Part shown: positions 45,086 through 58,402 of the stretch, piece by piece
Layout of the letters: each line of letters begins with the position of its first letter
Numbering within the stretch: the stretch's first letter is position 1
Source: Persicaria tinctoria
Lineage: Eukaryota > Streptophyta > Magnoliopsida > Caryophyllales > Polygonaceae
Direction of reading: 5' to 3'
NCBI GenBank assembly: GCA_037127255.1
Contig: JBANSL010000020.1
Location: 51,063,098 to 51,127,097 of the forward strand
DNA: 64,000 nucleotides
The notes under the pieces: generated by a model
The model's database searches: none
Seen by the model: the letters and a program-made list of their open reading frames with translations, nothing else
Told to the model about the DNA's origin: nothing
Translations under genes and position numbers: made by a program

Positions 45086-46176
45086 AAAAAATAAAATTAA
45101 AATTAAAATTAAATGAAAAATCCGAATGAGTTGGTCAACGTTGACCGGTCAAGGTTGACCATTAACCATCACTACTCTATTTGGATTGGATCTATCTCAC
45201 CTAATTTTATTTTTGAGATGGCTAATTACCTAATTACATTTGAGATGGCTAATTAATTGACTAGTTACCTAAATCACCCTAAATCTTATCATAAAATTAA
45301 AAAAATGTAGGTTTAATAAAGTAAAACATCATAAAAAAAGTTACCATAAAAGTATCTTAGACACTTTTTGAAAATTATTTTTAAATAATTATTCTTATTT
45401 AAAGTAGTAGTTTATATAGATATTTATGATCGAGCGGTGATAATTAAATTACTGTATCAACCGATTATCAACCGTATCAACAGAACTTTGGTACCAACTA
45501 GTCAGTAACCGATAGAATCGGCAACCGAAATCTCGGTACCGACCTTTATCGGTACGGTACACGGTAATGAAAACTCAAATAGCGTTGTACCGATACCATT
45601 CGGTATGCAATTTTTCCTACCACGTACCAACCGAAAACGTCGGTACCGTGGTAACCAACAACACAAATTTCAATCATCATTTACGTTTTATAATATGTGG
45701 TAATCGACGGTACCGATGTTGTTTTTCCTAGAAAACTAATCGGCATCACGGTAGGAATTAGGGACATTTAGGAAATATTTTTTTTTATTAAAAAGATCAA
45801 ATCGACGATACCACCATCACTTCCATCGTACAAACTCCAATCCCAAAAAATATTAACCAAGATAGACTTCACTGGAGATGGAGCAAGAATGGTTGGTTTA
45901 GACATGGCCACGGGTCAGACCCGCCGGGTCGATAACCCGATGGGCATGACTCGAACCCTAACATGGGATTCCGGAGGGTCAACGGGTTCGGGTCACTCTA
46001 CGGGTCGACGGGTTGGACCACCAGGTTGGCCACGTGGCAACAAACCGGGTACCTAATGAGTTTTGCGGGTCGACCCGCTGGGTTAACCCTTTTTTTAAAA
46101 AATAAAAATAAAAATCAACCTATCAAGTCTTTCACCACACTTTCGAAATGGAAAGATTTAAGGTTGACAAAACATG
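45086..46176. other. AT-rich sequence with two MITE-like repeat-rich blocks
   Basis: 45480-45740 is dense in GGTACCG and CGGTACC inverted motifs. 45905-46090 is dense in CGGGTCGACCCG-type motifs (GGCCACGGGTCAGACCCG at its left). Both look like fold-back MITEs, but I could not fix target duplications. No gene. Confidence 0.4.
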
Positions 46177-46190
46177 ATATATATAGGGGA

Positions 46191-46845
<655 letters not shown>

Positions 46846-47398
46846 GAGGGTTCAAGTGAGAAGATTTCGGTCTGGTGAGAAGAAAAGAAGGGATATGATT
46901 GGTAGAAAAAGAGTCTCATTAAAATAATTAATAAAACACCTCATGCGCCTCCATCTTTCCTTCCCATCTTTGAGACTCTAATGGCATTCCGTTGTTCTCT
47001 CTATCCTTGTCCTTCTCCTAGCCGATCTCGTCGGATTCGGCTCCCTGGACGCTGGAATTTGGGTCGGAGGGCGCTCGCGAGCCCGCGCTGTCGGAATCAT
47101 CCACCTCCGATCCCCTCGCCCTCTTCCTCTCTCCGATCCATCACGCCCTCTTCCTCTCTCCGATCCACCGTGCCCTCTTCCTCTATCCGTCAAGGCGTAT
47201 TTCTTTCCCCTGATTCGGTTCAGCCGGCGCCTCTCCGTTCACCTCGAAGACCTTCCCGTCCGAGCTCCTCAATTCTACTGTCCTCGCTGAAGAATCCGTC
47301 GTCGCCGAGGATCGATCTCCGCCGACGCCGCCACCTGGTTAAGATATAGGTTTGAAGGACTAACTGGATTGACTTGGTTGCTCTTGAAGATGCCAATT

Positions 47399-48730
47399 CG
47401 ATTCAGGTACCGGAACATTCTCTACATCTCCGAGATCCTGCTGTTGGACAAAAATGCGCAATAATCGTACAACACATTTTATTTGATTTTTTAATATTTG
47501 AGTTCGATCCCTTTTGGTTATCCTCTTGATTCGAAGTCGTATCGATACCAAGATTTTGTTGGTTTTGGTGATTTGGGCTGCACCCGAAATTTAGCGGGTT
47601 GCCTACGTATCTCTTGGAAGAGAATCAAGCCTTACGTAGTTCAGAGTGTTTTGGATTTTGTGTTTGCTTTTATTTGGTTTGGTTTGGATTTGGTTTCGTT
47701 TTCTTGTATGCATCAGAGGATGAAGTTCAAACCCACCTTCTAGGAAGGGTAGCTCGAACGACACTCCACCCGAGTAACCTGAGCCCACCTCGGAAGGGTA
47801 ACTCAAGTAACCCACCTATCATTTGCATAGAAAACGATTTGAGTTTGATGTGGAGTTTGATTTGATTTGAGATTTGACTGAAAAGTCAATTTGGGGGTTG
47901 TGATTGAACTCGTTTGTGAGTTTCCTACGTACCCTTTTAAAAAGGATCAAATCACACGTAGTTCTTGAAAATGACAAATTTGATATTTGGTTTTTTGAAG
48001 TTTTGGTCGTGACCGAACTCGACGAGCGGAAGCTTTGTATCGAGTCGGAGGAGACACTTTGGATTTGATAGAAACTTGATTTTTGGGACGACTTGGAGTC
48101 GATAGTGAATTTGAGGAAATTTGGTTAAAAGTTTGGATGTGACTGGACTCGGTGAGAATTTGATATACATCGAGTTTCCTACGTATCCACTTGTTTGATG
48201 GAATCAAGTCACCATAGTTCGGAACAAAATGAGATTTTGTATTTGATTGGGTTTGATCGTGAGATCATTTGAGAGTGATGACTGAACTCGATGAGCATAA
48301 GCTTTATATCGAGTCAGAATTGGCAATTTGAATTTGCTTTTTGGTGATTGAACTCGACGAGCATAAGCTTTATATCGAGTGTCTTACGTATATCTTAGAA
48401 GAGAATCAAATCAGACGTAGTTCTGCAAATAAACCGAGTTTGTATTTGGTGAAACTCGATTTGAGGTTTTGACTCCGTTTTTGTTTAGGAGCTGACTTGA
48501 GATTGACCCACTCGAATTAATCGGCAAAGAATTTTTGACGAGTTTAATTTTATGTCTTGATCAAACTCGAATTCTTAATTTATGCCCCTTTATAATTCTT
48601 ATATTTTAGGGGGTCGGTTTTGTAATTAATCTCATTTTCCATAAACATGCCGAGGCACATGCACACCCTATTTTACACATGCATTAGATATATAATTTGA
48701 AAATATCTAATGGGCATGTGTATGGATTTG
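47399..48730. repeat. Diverged repeats with CCTACGTAT...GAATCAAGTCA...CGTAGTTC
   Basis: The phrase recurs near 47600, 47920, 48178 and 48385, each time with TTTGTATTTGG-like sequence after it and an ATCGAGT block before it. Spacing is about 200-300 bases. No coding frame is conserved between units. Origin unknown. Confidence 0.65.
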
Positions 48731-50034
48731 CACGTATGATTTGTTTAGGGAGGCTAAAACCAATTCAGAATTAGGAAAGCCCATTTCCTTTTTTTTTAAG
48801 ATTAAGCCCACTTTATTCCCATCTTCAGCCCATCAATTTTTTTTAGACTTAGACCGAGACCTAGTAGCAACTAGCAACTCAAGACTTCAGCTCGTCACCG
48901 CATCAGAGAGGACAATCGGAGGTCGCCCGAAGCTTCGGGATTTCCGGCTCAAACGATCGGAAGAGAAAACAGTATCAACTGGGGCTTCACGGGATTCGGA
49001 ACGAAGCATGGAAATTCCAACCCAGATGGTCTCCCGTTGAGTATGTTTGAGTTTACTTCCTCTGATAATTTAACCCTAAATTTCGAATTTCTTCCTCCTC
49101 CTCTTTTCAGTTGAGCGTTCACTTTCTAGGCTTGGCTGATTTTCCTTTTTACAATTTTAGGACCTTCGGTTTGAGTAATTTTGGGGCCTGCGGTTTGGGC
49201 AGGCACAACCCTGGGCTCAGGGAAGTCCGAATGGGGTACGCGGTCCTCAATTCGGCTTAAAGAGGTTGGCTTAATTTTTCCTTTTGTTTCTTCGCCATCG
49301 TGTCTTCGCTTTGTGCGTTTGGGTTTAACATTGGCTGATTTGGGTCACTCATAATTTGGGGATTTTTTGTTTGGCCAGGCGGAACTCCGGGCCTGGGCAA
49401 TTTTAGGAGGCGCCGGGGTACTCAGAAGGGACATTTCAGGAGAGGAGATCCAAGGCTTTTGCAAATGGTGGAACAACCAGGTTAGCTCCCCCTCTTTTCT
49501 CCCTCCAAATTTCAGTACACTAGATTCCTCAGTAGCCCAGTTTTGTTGAGACCACTGGGTTGGGATTTTGATTCACACCCGGGCTAGACTTTTTATGAAG
49601 CATTTTTTCTTCTGACAATTTAATACCCCTTGATTTCTCAGTAGCATTGATTTGTTTGGCCTACTGATTTGGGTTTCAATTTGTGCTAGTCATAAGCCAC
49701 TTTGGGTTCATTCTAGCTTCTGAATTTTAAAATTGATGACTCCGTCAATTTTGAAGTCTAAGCATTTGCTGTTGTTTGTTGGTGACTGCAGACAGCAAAC
49801 ATAGTTTTTTTTGTTCAAACTTAGTCCTCTCAATTGCTGGCTTTGTTTTATTTCTGACTGCTTTAGAATCCGACAATTCATTGCTTATGAATTTTGGGCA
49901 AAATTCAGCAGCACGCCCTTCATGTATTCATTTTACTTATAGCTGATGGAATTCGGCAATTTGTTTGCTTGTGAATTCCGGGTAAAATCCGGCAGCACTC
50001 AGCCTTGATAGGTCGATCCACCCCAGGATCGGGG
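48731..50034. other. Unassigned interior of element A3
   Basis: Short open frames and intron-like T-rich stretches, for example 48885-49035 and 49378-49480, might be captured exons. No domain recognised. Confidence 0.35.
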
Positions 50035-50254
50035 TAGCGACGAGAGACTAAACTCTTGAGCCGCTAATGCTCCTGGTGAAATTTGTGCAGCATTTCGGTG
50101 CCATGGGTCGATCCACGCCGGGATCGGGGTAGCGACGAGAGACTAAACTCTCGAGCCGCTAATGCTAGGATAGGGTAGCGACGAGAGACTAAACTCTCGA
50201 GCCGCTGACCCAGGATCGAAGGTCGCGACGAGAGACTAAACTCCCGAGCCGCTA
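50035..50254. repeat. Four copies of a 32-base palindromic unit
   Basis: Units at 50035-50066, 50130-50161, 50176-50206 and 50223-50254 read TAGCGACGAGAGACTAAACT then CTCGAGCCGCTA. Each folds into a hairpin with CGAGAG/CTCTCG and TAGCG/CGCTA stems. They are separated by AGGATCGGGG-type spacers. Confidence 0.92.
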
Positions 50255-51167
50255 GGATCCATTTCACTTCAAGTTTTTTGCTTTTGTACCTGCAAACAAA
50301 GAAAAAGAAAAAGCTGCTCCTTTTGCTCTGCTGCTTCTTCTCTTTTGCTGATCCTTTTTTGTTTGGTTTGTGTGTGGTTGCAGGTACACCCAGGAGGAAA
50401 AAAAAAACTGCTTTTGTTGCTTCCTTCTGTTTTGCAGATGGAACTGCCAGTAGCCAGCCGGGAAGGAGGAAGAAGATGTGTTTGCTTCGTTGCTGATGTC
50501 AAGGCAGCCCCTCCTCACCCTCTTTACTTTTTTCGGCTTTCCTCTGTACAAAAGGATCAGCCCTTTTTGGAGGCTGAAGACCCAGAAAGAAGGGCACTTG
50601 TATGTCTTGCTTGCTTCTTTCTTTAGTTCTGCAGATGAAAGTGCCGAGGGCCCCCCCGGAGAGACCATTTTGTTGGCTGCAGTAGGCCTTTTTAAAGGGA
50701 AAGATAGGAGCAGTTATTTGAGTAACTTCCCCTACCATGTTTTCTGCAACTGCACAAGTTGTTTATATTTTGTACAGTATTTGAGATGAGAGCAGTTGAG
50801 ACTCAAGCTTGTAACTCCAAAATTTGACAGTTTTCATACTTTTTTCAACTGGGACCTTGTAGTCTTGTAACCCCATGTAACCGTGCTAAATTGTTGATTT
50901 TAATTCCATTTTTGCCTTAATCTGTATGGAATTAAATTTGGGCTAAAATGATTTGTGCAGTTGTAGGCCCATTGAATTTGGTCTCTATGAAATGAGAACT
51001 TAGGGTAGTGTCATCAAACCAACTTATTTGAGGAAGATGATTTTTTTTTTTAATGAACTCGTAAATAGAAAATTGAATTCATAAGATTTTAACCCTCAAC
51101 ACCTGCGCTCTCTCACCCGCCTTCACTCCCTCGAGGTCGTCCATTGCTTAGTTGTTGATCGAGTGGT
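50255..51167. other. Unassigned sequence
   Basis: T/G-rich text with short frames ending in TTGCAG-like acceptors (50380, 50438, 50632). It may be intron/exon remains; nothing recognised. Confidence 0.35.
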
Positions 51168-51172
51168 CGTTC

Positions 51173-51863
51173 TGAAGGAATTGTGTCCTTTAATTTAATA
51201 TGCAATGACTAATTATGGAATAAGACAATTGATAGAAATATTCAACCCGATTATTTTAGGAGTCGTAGTGCTTTGCTAGAAGCCAACTACGATTAATGGG
51301 CTTAAACGGGTTAAACCCATGACTATTATGAACGGGTCCTATGCGGTCACACACTTAGAGTTGACGGGCTTGATCAAAAGATAGATGATTTTATTATTAA
51401 TGTATATTAGATATATATTAATGATAATGGGATAAGATTTATTTGTGAAATAAATAATTAATCAAGTAAGGTATAAATATAAGCTTATAAAGATGGGCTT
51501 ATTATGACTTAACCTAATTAACACATCCTATAGAGAGGAGCGTGAGTCTTGCCGCTTCAACAGACGTGAAGGCGGAATTCCACCATCATCAATCAAGAGA
51601 AATTTGATTGTTCACCTTTCGATCTTCGTCCTAGCAGTCGAAGGCAAAGGAGATCTAGACCGGACTCTTGTGGACCAAGTAGAGGAGCAACACGTGGGGC
51701 TCTAGTTCTCTTCCGAATCCTCCCCGTTTAGATCCGGTTCACGCATCAAGAGGTATCTCCTATGAACAATGATTTGATCTGTCGATTTTATGCATGAAGA
51801 TCCTTGCGATTAGGTGATAGAAAATAGTTTCTAAAACTTCCGCTGCGCATCTAATTACCAACA
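51173..51863 (+). mobile_element. Copia-type solo LTR with CGTTC target duplication
   Basis: Begins TGAAGGAATT and ends CTAATTACCAACA, the usual 3' end of plant Copia LTRs. Perfect 5-bp duplications CGTTC lie at 51168-51172 and 51864-51868. A TATAAATATAAGC promoter box lies at 51473. It is 691 bases long with no internal region beyond the LTR, so it is a recombination remnant. Orientation is inferred from the LTR end sequence. Confidence 0.92.
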
Positions 51864-51868
51864 CGTTC

Positions 51869-52115
51869 CCCTGGGCGGCTGCCTTGATGTCTCCATGGAT
51901 TGCACCTCATTTACCTTGCTCTTGAGGACTGAAGCGCTCGAAAGGAGCGAGCTCAGGTGCTCGTCGGCAGCCATGGAAGACGACGAAGTCGATGAGAGCG
52001 CCGATTTTGGATCGCTTGGGGCCTGATTGAACGGCTGATGATGGGAGCCATTGATGTACTGATGAGTAAAGAAACAAGCTGAAGAAGTGCTAGCCGCCAT
52101 TGATACGTGTGTCAA
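51869..52115 (-). pseudogene. Unrecognised gene fragment cut by the Copia LTR
   Basis: The minus-strand ATG at 52115 opens a Ser-rich frame (STSSACFFTHQYINGSHHQP, later HLSSLLSSASVLKSKVNEVQ) that runs into the LTR after PPRG. Composition is protein-like: a Ser-rich leader, then an amphipathic helix. I do not recognise it. Removing the LTR extends the frame only about 17 codons before a stop, so the fragment was already incomplete or an intron follows. It may be another captured exon of element A3. Confidence 0.4.
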
Positions 52116-52559
52116 TTGACGAGGAAACGAAACCAGATTTCAGAATGGATTCATAGGGTTTGATTGGGGTGTTGCAATTTGGGGGTGAAGATGGATATAA
52201 GTAAAGCTGAGAAAGGGAACGTTGAATGGATCAAAATCTGCATAAACCGGAGCCAATTAACATCGAAATAAGCTGAGGAGTTGAAGGAATGGGGGATTAG
52301 TTGAAAGCATGTTTAATTTGGAAGTCAAACATATAGTTTGTGGAGAGCCTGAGCAGTTCGTGGTACTGAGCCTCAAGCTCCGGCCGTTGAAGCACCTCTG
52401 CCGCCTCCGTCGGTGGTCAAGCAATTCAAAACGTGATATATACTGTTTCACAAACTTGGATTTGGTACTCTCCATTACACAATGTCTTTTTTTTTAAAAT
52501 TATAATAAAGTAGAGAAAAATAATATGACCATCTAAAGAAGTAAATAGAAGTGCTTTAT

Positions 52560-53340
52560 CAATTTTATAGCAATTGGTTCAGCACATATATAGAGAGTGA
52601 TTCAGTGATTAAGTAGAGAGTGATTCAGTGACTAAATAGGTTGGTTCAGTGACTAAATAGAGTGTGGTTCAGTGACCAAATAGAGTGTGCTTCATTGACC
52701 GAATAGAGAGTGGTTCAACGACCGAATAAAGTGTGGTTCATTGACCACTTCTTTATAGCTTCATAGCTTGATGAACCACTTCTTGATAACTTGATTAACC
52801 ACTTCTTATAGGCCCATGAACCACTTCTTTATAGCTTGATAAACCACTTCTTAATAACTTGATGAACCACTTCTTTATAGCTTGATGAACCACTTCTTGA
52901 TAGCTTGATGAACCACTTCTTGATAACTTGATAAACCACTTCTTATAGGCCCATGAACCACTTCTTTATAGCTTGATAAACCACTTCTTAATAGCTTGAT
53001 GAACCACTTCTTTATAGCTTGATGAACCACTTCTTGATAACTTGATGAACCACTTCTTATAGGCCCATGAACCACTTATTTATAACTTGATGAACCACTT
53101 CTTTATAGCTTCATGAACCACTTCTTAATAACTTGTGAACCCTATGAATCACTACAAATAAAATGGCTGAACTATTGTGAAAAAAATTGTTGAACCACTG
53201 TGAATAAAATTGTTGAACCACTGTGAAGAAAATTGCTGAACTACTGTGAAGAAAATTGCTGAACCACTGTGAATAAAACTGCTGAACCAATGTGAATAAA
53301 ATTGCTGAAACACTGTGAATAAAATTGCTGAACCACTTCT
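52560..53340. repeat. TGAACCA arrays near the right end of element A3
   Basis: Three sub-arrays follow each other: GTGATTCAGTGACTAAATAG (52590-52745), GATGAACCACTTCTTGATAA (52770-53140, 23-base period) and TGAACCACTGTGAATAAAAT (53160-53335, 23-base period). The last is the same unit as at 15776-16085. Confidence 0.93.
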
Positions 53341-53717
53341 TGTCAATTTTTTTTCAACAAAACATATGCAAAGTGAGTGTCTATGTGTGGATAAAATTAA
53401 ATTACACGCAAATATATATATATTTTTTATATTTTTTAACAAGTGAAAATGCCAAAAAAATGATTTTTCAAAGTTCATGTAAACACTTTTACGTGTATTA
53501 GTAGGTGGTGTTGATTGACGTGTGCAATTAATTAGTGTGTTTGACTTGGCGCGTGTAAAGTGAGAGTGGAGGTGTTACTAATTAATTTGGATGGGTGTCA
53601 CTAATTAATTGTGAGAATTCGGCGTGTCTCTATTTTTAATTTACTTTTGGACACGTGGACCAATGGGGTTGCTTATTTCCTTCTCACTTTTAGGGTTGTG
53701 TGCACCTGAACCCAACC

Positions 53718-53736
53718 ATATATATATATATATATA
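53718..53736. repeat. (TA)n between A3 and A4
   Basis: Nineteen bases of TA between two opposed A-family termini (GAACCCAACCA on the left, GGGTCGGGTTC on the right). Confidence 0.95.
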
Positions 53737-53865
53737 GGGTCGGGTTCGGGTACACACATCCAAGAATGAGAAGGAAAGAAGGCTCCTGATTGGCTGAAAA
53801 CAGCATCTCCCACGCGCCCTGTGTTTTTGCCCACTCGCATTGAACGCGTCATGCCACGCGCCATC

Positions 53866-53873
53866 TATAAAAG
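53866..53873 (+). promoter_or_regulatory. TATA box of the transposase gene
   Basis: TATAAAAG lies 128 bases behind the left TIR start and 136 bases before the ATG at 54002. A CCAAT-type GATTGGC sits at 53789 inside the TIR and CACGCGCC motifs lie between. Similar CACGCGCC text follows the TIR in A1, A3 and A4. Confidence 0.65.
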
Positions 53874-54001
53874 TATATTATTTTCCTCTCATTTTTCTGT
53901 TTCTCTCCTTCCTTGTTTTCCAAGCTACGAAAAAAGCCGATTTCTGATCTTTCCTCTCAGATCTGCGACTTTGATATTCGAATCTCCTCTTCGAATCATC
54001 G

Positions 54002-57000
54002 ATGACAATCGAAGAACTGAAATCACAAGATCTGGATCGTGAAATAGAAAATATTTGCTCAAATTCTGGAAATCAAAACAAAATTGATACAATCGACAGA
54101 TCTGCTGCGACTTCTTCAATGGTAACAGGTAAGAGTGAGAACAATGATAATTTATAGTTATGATTGTTGTTTCTTCGGTTAAATTGCCTCAATTATGATG
54201 AACCACTTCATAATATAAATCTAATTGCGTATATGGATTGAGTTATGGTAAACACTATCTGTTATGCATGCTGCACCACATACTATTGCACCTGCTATAT
54301 CAAATTACATTGTTGATTGTGTTAATGTTTCATTCTCGAAATAATTCATCAATGTTTAACGATCCAATTATAATGAACCCCTATTTCTGTATATATTCTG
54401 AACAACTTCCAGGCGAAAATACTGAACCATATGCTATTATATACATAAATTGGTTAATTTTTTATTTACTGAACAGTTCATATATGCTTGTATTATCAAC
54501 ATGCTTCCAGGAGAAAATACTGAACCATTTCATGTTGTATTCCTGAACTGCTTTGTTTTTATTTATTGAACATTTGAGAGAAGCTTGTGTTGTAGTACCT
54601 CAATGTTACTATGATGAACCACTATATGCTGTGTGAACTGAACCACTCTCTGCTATGTAAACTGAACCATTTCTTCACCACATTCTGCTATGCACCCAAT
54701 CAATTCCGGTTATATATACTGAACCACTTCCTAGTATTTTATAGTGAACCACTTCATGTTATATTCCTAAACTACCATTGTTGAAAAATCAATCTATCTA
54801 TGCTTTGTTTTTTTTATTGAATAATATATGCTTGTGTTATCATACATCCAAGTTACTCTGATCAACCATTATCTAACGTTTATATTGAACCATTCTCTGC
54901 TGTCTAACTGACCCATTTCTTGACCACATACAATTATCTAAACTAAATCAATTCTCCATTTTAAAAGCTGAACCACTCCCTCTTGTTTGTATTGACACAC
55001 TTCCTGTTATATATAGTGAACCGCTTTGTTTTTATTTATTAAATATTTGAAAATGCTTGTGTTATTATTCATACTGGTTAATGTGATGAACCCCTTTATG
55101 TTATTTGTGTTGAACCACTTTCTAATATATACACTGAACCCCTTTCGTTTAAATGTGTTCAACAAGATACAAATTGCATTGCAAGTCCAGTTGCCATATT
55201 ACCAACAGGGGTTGGTTCGCCATCAGAGAAAAATGTTGTTTTGGAAATATCACCTGGGAATTCAAAATATTGGATACCAATATGTGATGATCAGTTGAAA
55301 CCTACTGTTGGGAGCATTTTTGATACACTTGATGAAGGTTCAAAGGCGTATGCGATGTATGCTTCAATTTGTGGGTTTGACACTCGATACAGCACACAGT
55401 CAAGAGCAGGGGGTGTTGTCAGGTTAAAGTATATTGTATGCAACAGAGAGGGAGTGAAAAATGAAAGAAATTCAACCGGAAAAAAGAACACACTGTCAAA
55501 CAGGTATGGTTGTAAGGCTAAAATTATTTTCACAAGGACAACAGATGGCAAATATACGGTAAGGGCATTTGAAGAACGCCACACACATGAACTTAGAGAT
55601 AAGTTTACGGGAAAATTTGCACAATCTAACTTCAAGTTGGAGATGATTCATAGGAAGTTTGTGTTAGATTGTGCTCAAACAAAAATTGGTGCTGTTAAAG
55701 CTCACAAGCTGTATGAAACAATGATGGGAGGGTATTCAGAGGCTGCTGCAACTGTTGTTCAGTTCAAAAACTTCAAACGAGATTTGATGGCTTACATGAA
55801 AGATTCTGATGCTCAGATGTTGATAAACCGTTTAACAACAAAGAAGGAGATATGCAGTGCATTCTACTTCAACTATGCTGTCGATGAAGAAGACAAATTG
55901 AAAATGATATTTTGGGCGGATCCAGTATCAAGGAAAAATTACTCTATATATGGAGATGTTGTCATATTTGATTCTACATACAGGACAAATAGGTACGTGT
56001 TTCCATCAATTAACTATCGAACAACTATGCTAAATTTACTGAATCACTTTCTCTATATGTTGATGGACCACCATCTATTGTAAAAATCAATCACTCCCTT
56101 TATTTTAATGAATAATAAACAGTTCTATATAATGAACCACTATCTATATATATTAATGAACTCCTCTCTTTTGTATTGATAAACAAATCTCTCTTATATT
56201 ATTGAACCAGTTTCTTTTAATAATAAAACATAAACTTCTATATATGATGCAACACTTTTTGATAGACATGCTAAGCACCATTCATTTATACACATTGAAT
56301 AAACATTAAATGTTATACAATTATGTTGAACCACCCTTTGTTTTATTTTATGAACGATTTTTTTTTAATGTTTCAGATATAATATGGTGTTTGCCCCATT
56401 CAGTGGTTTAGACAACCACAACAAATGTATTACATTTGCAGCTGGTTTAATAGTGAATGAAGATATCTCATCATACTCATGGATGTTTCAAAATTTTAAA
56501 GAGGCAATGGGTGTTGAACCAAGGCTTTTGGTGACTGACCAAGACCCATCTATGAAGGTTGCAGCTAGATCAATATTTCCTACCACATAGCACAGATATT
56601 GCATGTGGCATATAATGTGTAAGATACCAGAAAGAGTTGGCCCCAATTTAAGCAAATGTACAACTTTTAGAAGAAAGTTAGATGCTACAGTATGGAATGA
56701 TGAAATTGAACCAGAAGAGTTTGAAGAGATGTGGAAATCTGTTATTGAGGAGTACCAATTAACGGGAAATGATTGGTTAAAAAATATCTTTAGCATCAGA
56801 GAGTCATGGATTCCAGCGTATAGCAAACATATACCGCTAAGTCGAGTGGGCAGAACTACATCAGTTGCAGAATCTCAGAATAAGTTCTTTAAGATGTATA
56901 CAGATAAGTTCTTCAGCTTGGTTGAGTTACTGATGCATTACGATACTGCTATTAATAGTCAAAGACACAACCAAATTCTGTTGAATATTACTGATCAGAC

Positions 57001-57826
57001 AAAATCCCCAGACATTGTGACTGATTCAGCTATAGAGAAATATTGTGCATCAATATTTACATTGTATGCGTTCCGAAAGATTCAATTGGAGTTGAAGGGA
57101 AGATGTCGTGTTATCAATGTTACAGAAACAGAGGAGAAACATTTGTTTACTATAAGATATGTTTCTGGTATAAAATGCTTTGAAGTTGAATACCATACTA
57201 CTACACAGTTCACAAAATGTAATTGTGTTCTGTTTATGAGAGAAGGTTTACCTTGTCGCCATGTTTTCCTAGTATTGAAGGACCTGGGCATAACCAAATT
57301 GCCTGAGAATTTGGTTTTACTGAGATGGACAAAAGAAGCAGCGTTATCTCCAGTATTCAAAATTGATGATGTAGTTTTTCAGCAATGTGAACAGATTGAT
57401 TCATGTAAATCATTGAGAAGTGAAATTCTTACAAAGTTCCATAATTGCCTGTCGTTAATTGATCAAGATGAAGAAAATTTGAAGAAGTTTAGTGATTGGA
57501 TGGATGTATATATTGATTCAGTGAAAGAGGTGCTTATTAAGGTTGACCAGCCAATTGATAAACAGAAACTAATGAAAGATTTTGTTGGTGTGAAAGTTCC
57601 AGATCAGGTTGTAGTAAAGGACCCAGTAAAGGCAAGCAATAAAGGAAGTGGGAAGAGATTAAAAGGGGGAAAAGAAAAGGCAATGGAGAATAAGAAGAAG
57701 ATAACAAAAAGAATGTGTAAAGAATGCAACAAACTAGCATTCCATGACAGCAGAAACTGTAGGAAGATTCAAGCAGAGAAGAAGAAGATAGAAGAAATGA
57801 AAAAAGTTGCTGGTAATATTTCATAA
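54002..57826 (+). pseudogene. FAR1/FRS-type Mutator transposase, three exons, one in-frame stop
   Basis: Three exons fit exactly: 54002-54128, 55167-55992 and 56377-57826, with GT/AG ends and matching phases, giving 801 codons. Domains: FAR1 DNA-binding domain at about 95-182 (CGFDTRY, VCNREG, YGCKAKI, FEERHTHEL), MULE transposase core with aspartates in VIFDSTYRTN (about 310) and LLVTDQDPSMK (about 370), RTTSVAESQN near 480, a SWIM zinc finger (CNC...CRH, about 588-603) and a C-terminal CX2C...H...C knuckle (about 767-782). It would bind the element ends and cut them in the nucleus. TAG at 56588-56590 (codon 389), right before HRYCMWHI, is the only lesion seen; it could be read through, be recent, or be an error. 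The start at 54002 is chosen because its exon splices in phase. Confidence 0.88.
54129..55166 (+). repeat. Intron 1 of the transposase, rich in TGAACCA motifs
   Basis: A 1038-base intron (GTAAGAG...CAACAAG) that holds more than 20 TGAACCA or near copies, irregularly spaced 25-60 bases apart. The second intron (55993-56376) holds several more. Confidence 0.8.
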
Positions 57827-57839
57827 AAAATTTACAGTT

Positions 57840-58260
57840 AAGTTTTCCTTCCTGTTGTTAGTAATTTGTTATTTTCAATTTCTGCGATGAACATTTATTT
57901 TTAATTTGATGAACCACATACTATGATATCGCTGAACATCATATAGAATGATATTCCTGAACCATTTGTTATTTTCAATTTATGCGATGAACATTTATTT
58001 TTAATTTGATAAACCACATACTATGATATCGCTGAACATCATATAGAATGATATTCCTGAATCATTTGTTTTATTATTGAACAACACCTTCATGCAGTGT
58101 CTGAACCTATGTTTTCTAATGCTTGAACCAAATCAACTGTATGGTGTGAACTACACAAAATGAAATCCGCTCTAAACACAATCGGATATCACTGAATCAC
58201 ATATTAGTTTACATCTGAACCATATTCTAACATATCGCTGAACAACATTCAGAAAATCTA
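57840..58260. repeat. TGAACCA/TGAACA repeats between convergent genes
   Basis: A block at about 57870-57960 is repeated at 57961-58070 (TTATTTTTAATTTGAT, ACCACATACTATGATATCGC), with TGAACCA-type motifs in each. It separates the end of the transposase gene from the convergent small gene. Confidence 0.8.
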
Positions 58261-58402
58261 ATAGAGTAAATATAATGTATAAAAATATTAGTTTTATTAA
58301 TTTATATAAAATAAAACATTACATTATATATTAAACTTAGAAATTAAAAAAAAAAGTAAAATCTACTGTAAATAGTACATTAAACTAAATATTATATTAA
58401 AT

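Larger units (their letters stand above)
46848..53717. mobile_element. Element A3: large non-autonomous A-family element
   Basis: The left terminus GGGTTCAAGTGAGAAG (46848) pairs with the right terminus region 53655-53717 (GGACCAATGGGG, CCTTCTCACTTTTAGGG, CACCTGAACCC). Both touch (TA)n. The interior has an apparent captured leader/ORF (46981-47349), CCTACGTAT-type repeats (47580-48420), a palindromic tandem repeat (50035-50254), a Copia solo LTR (51173-51863) and TGAACCA arrays near the right end. Pairing of these two ends is inferred; they are the nearest compatible termini. Confidence 0.55.
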
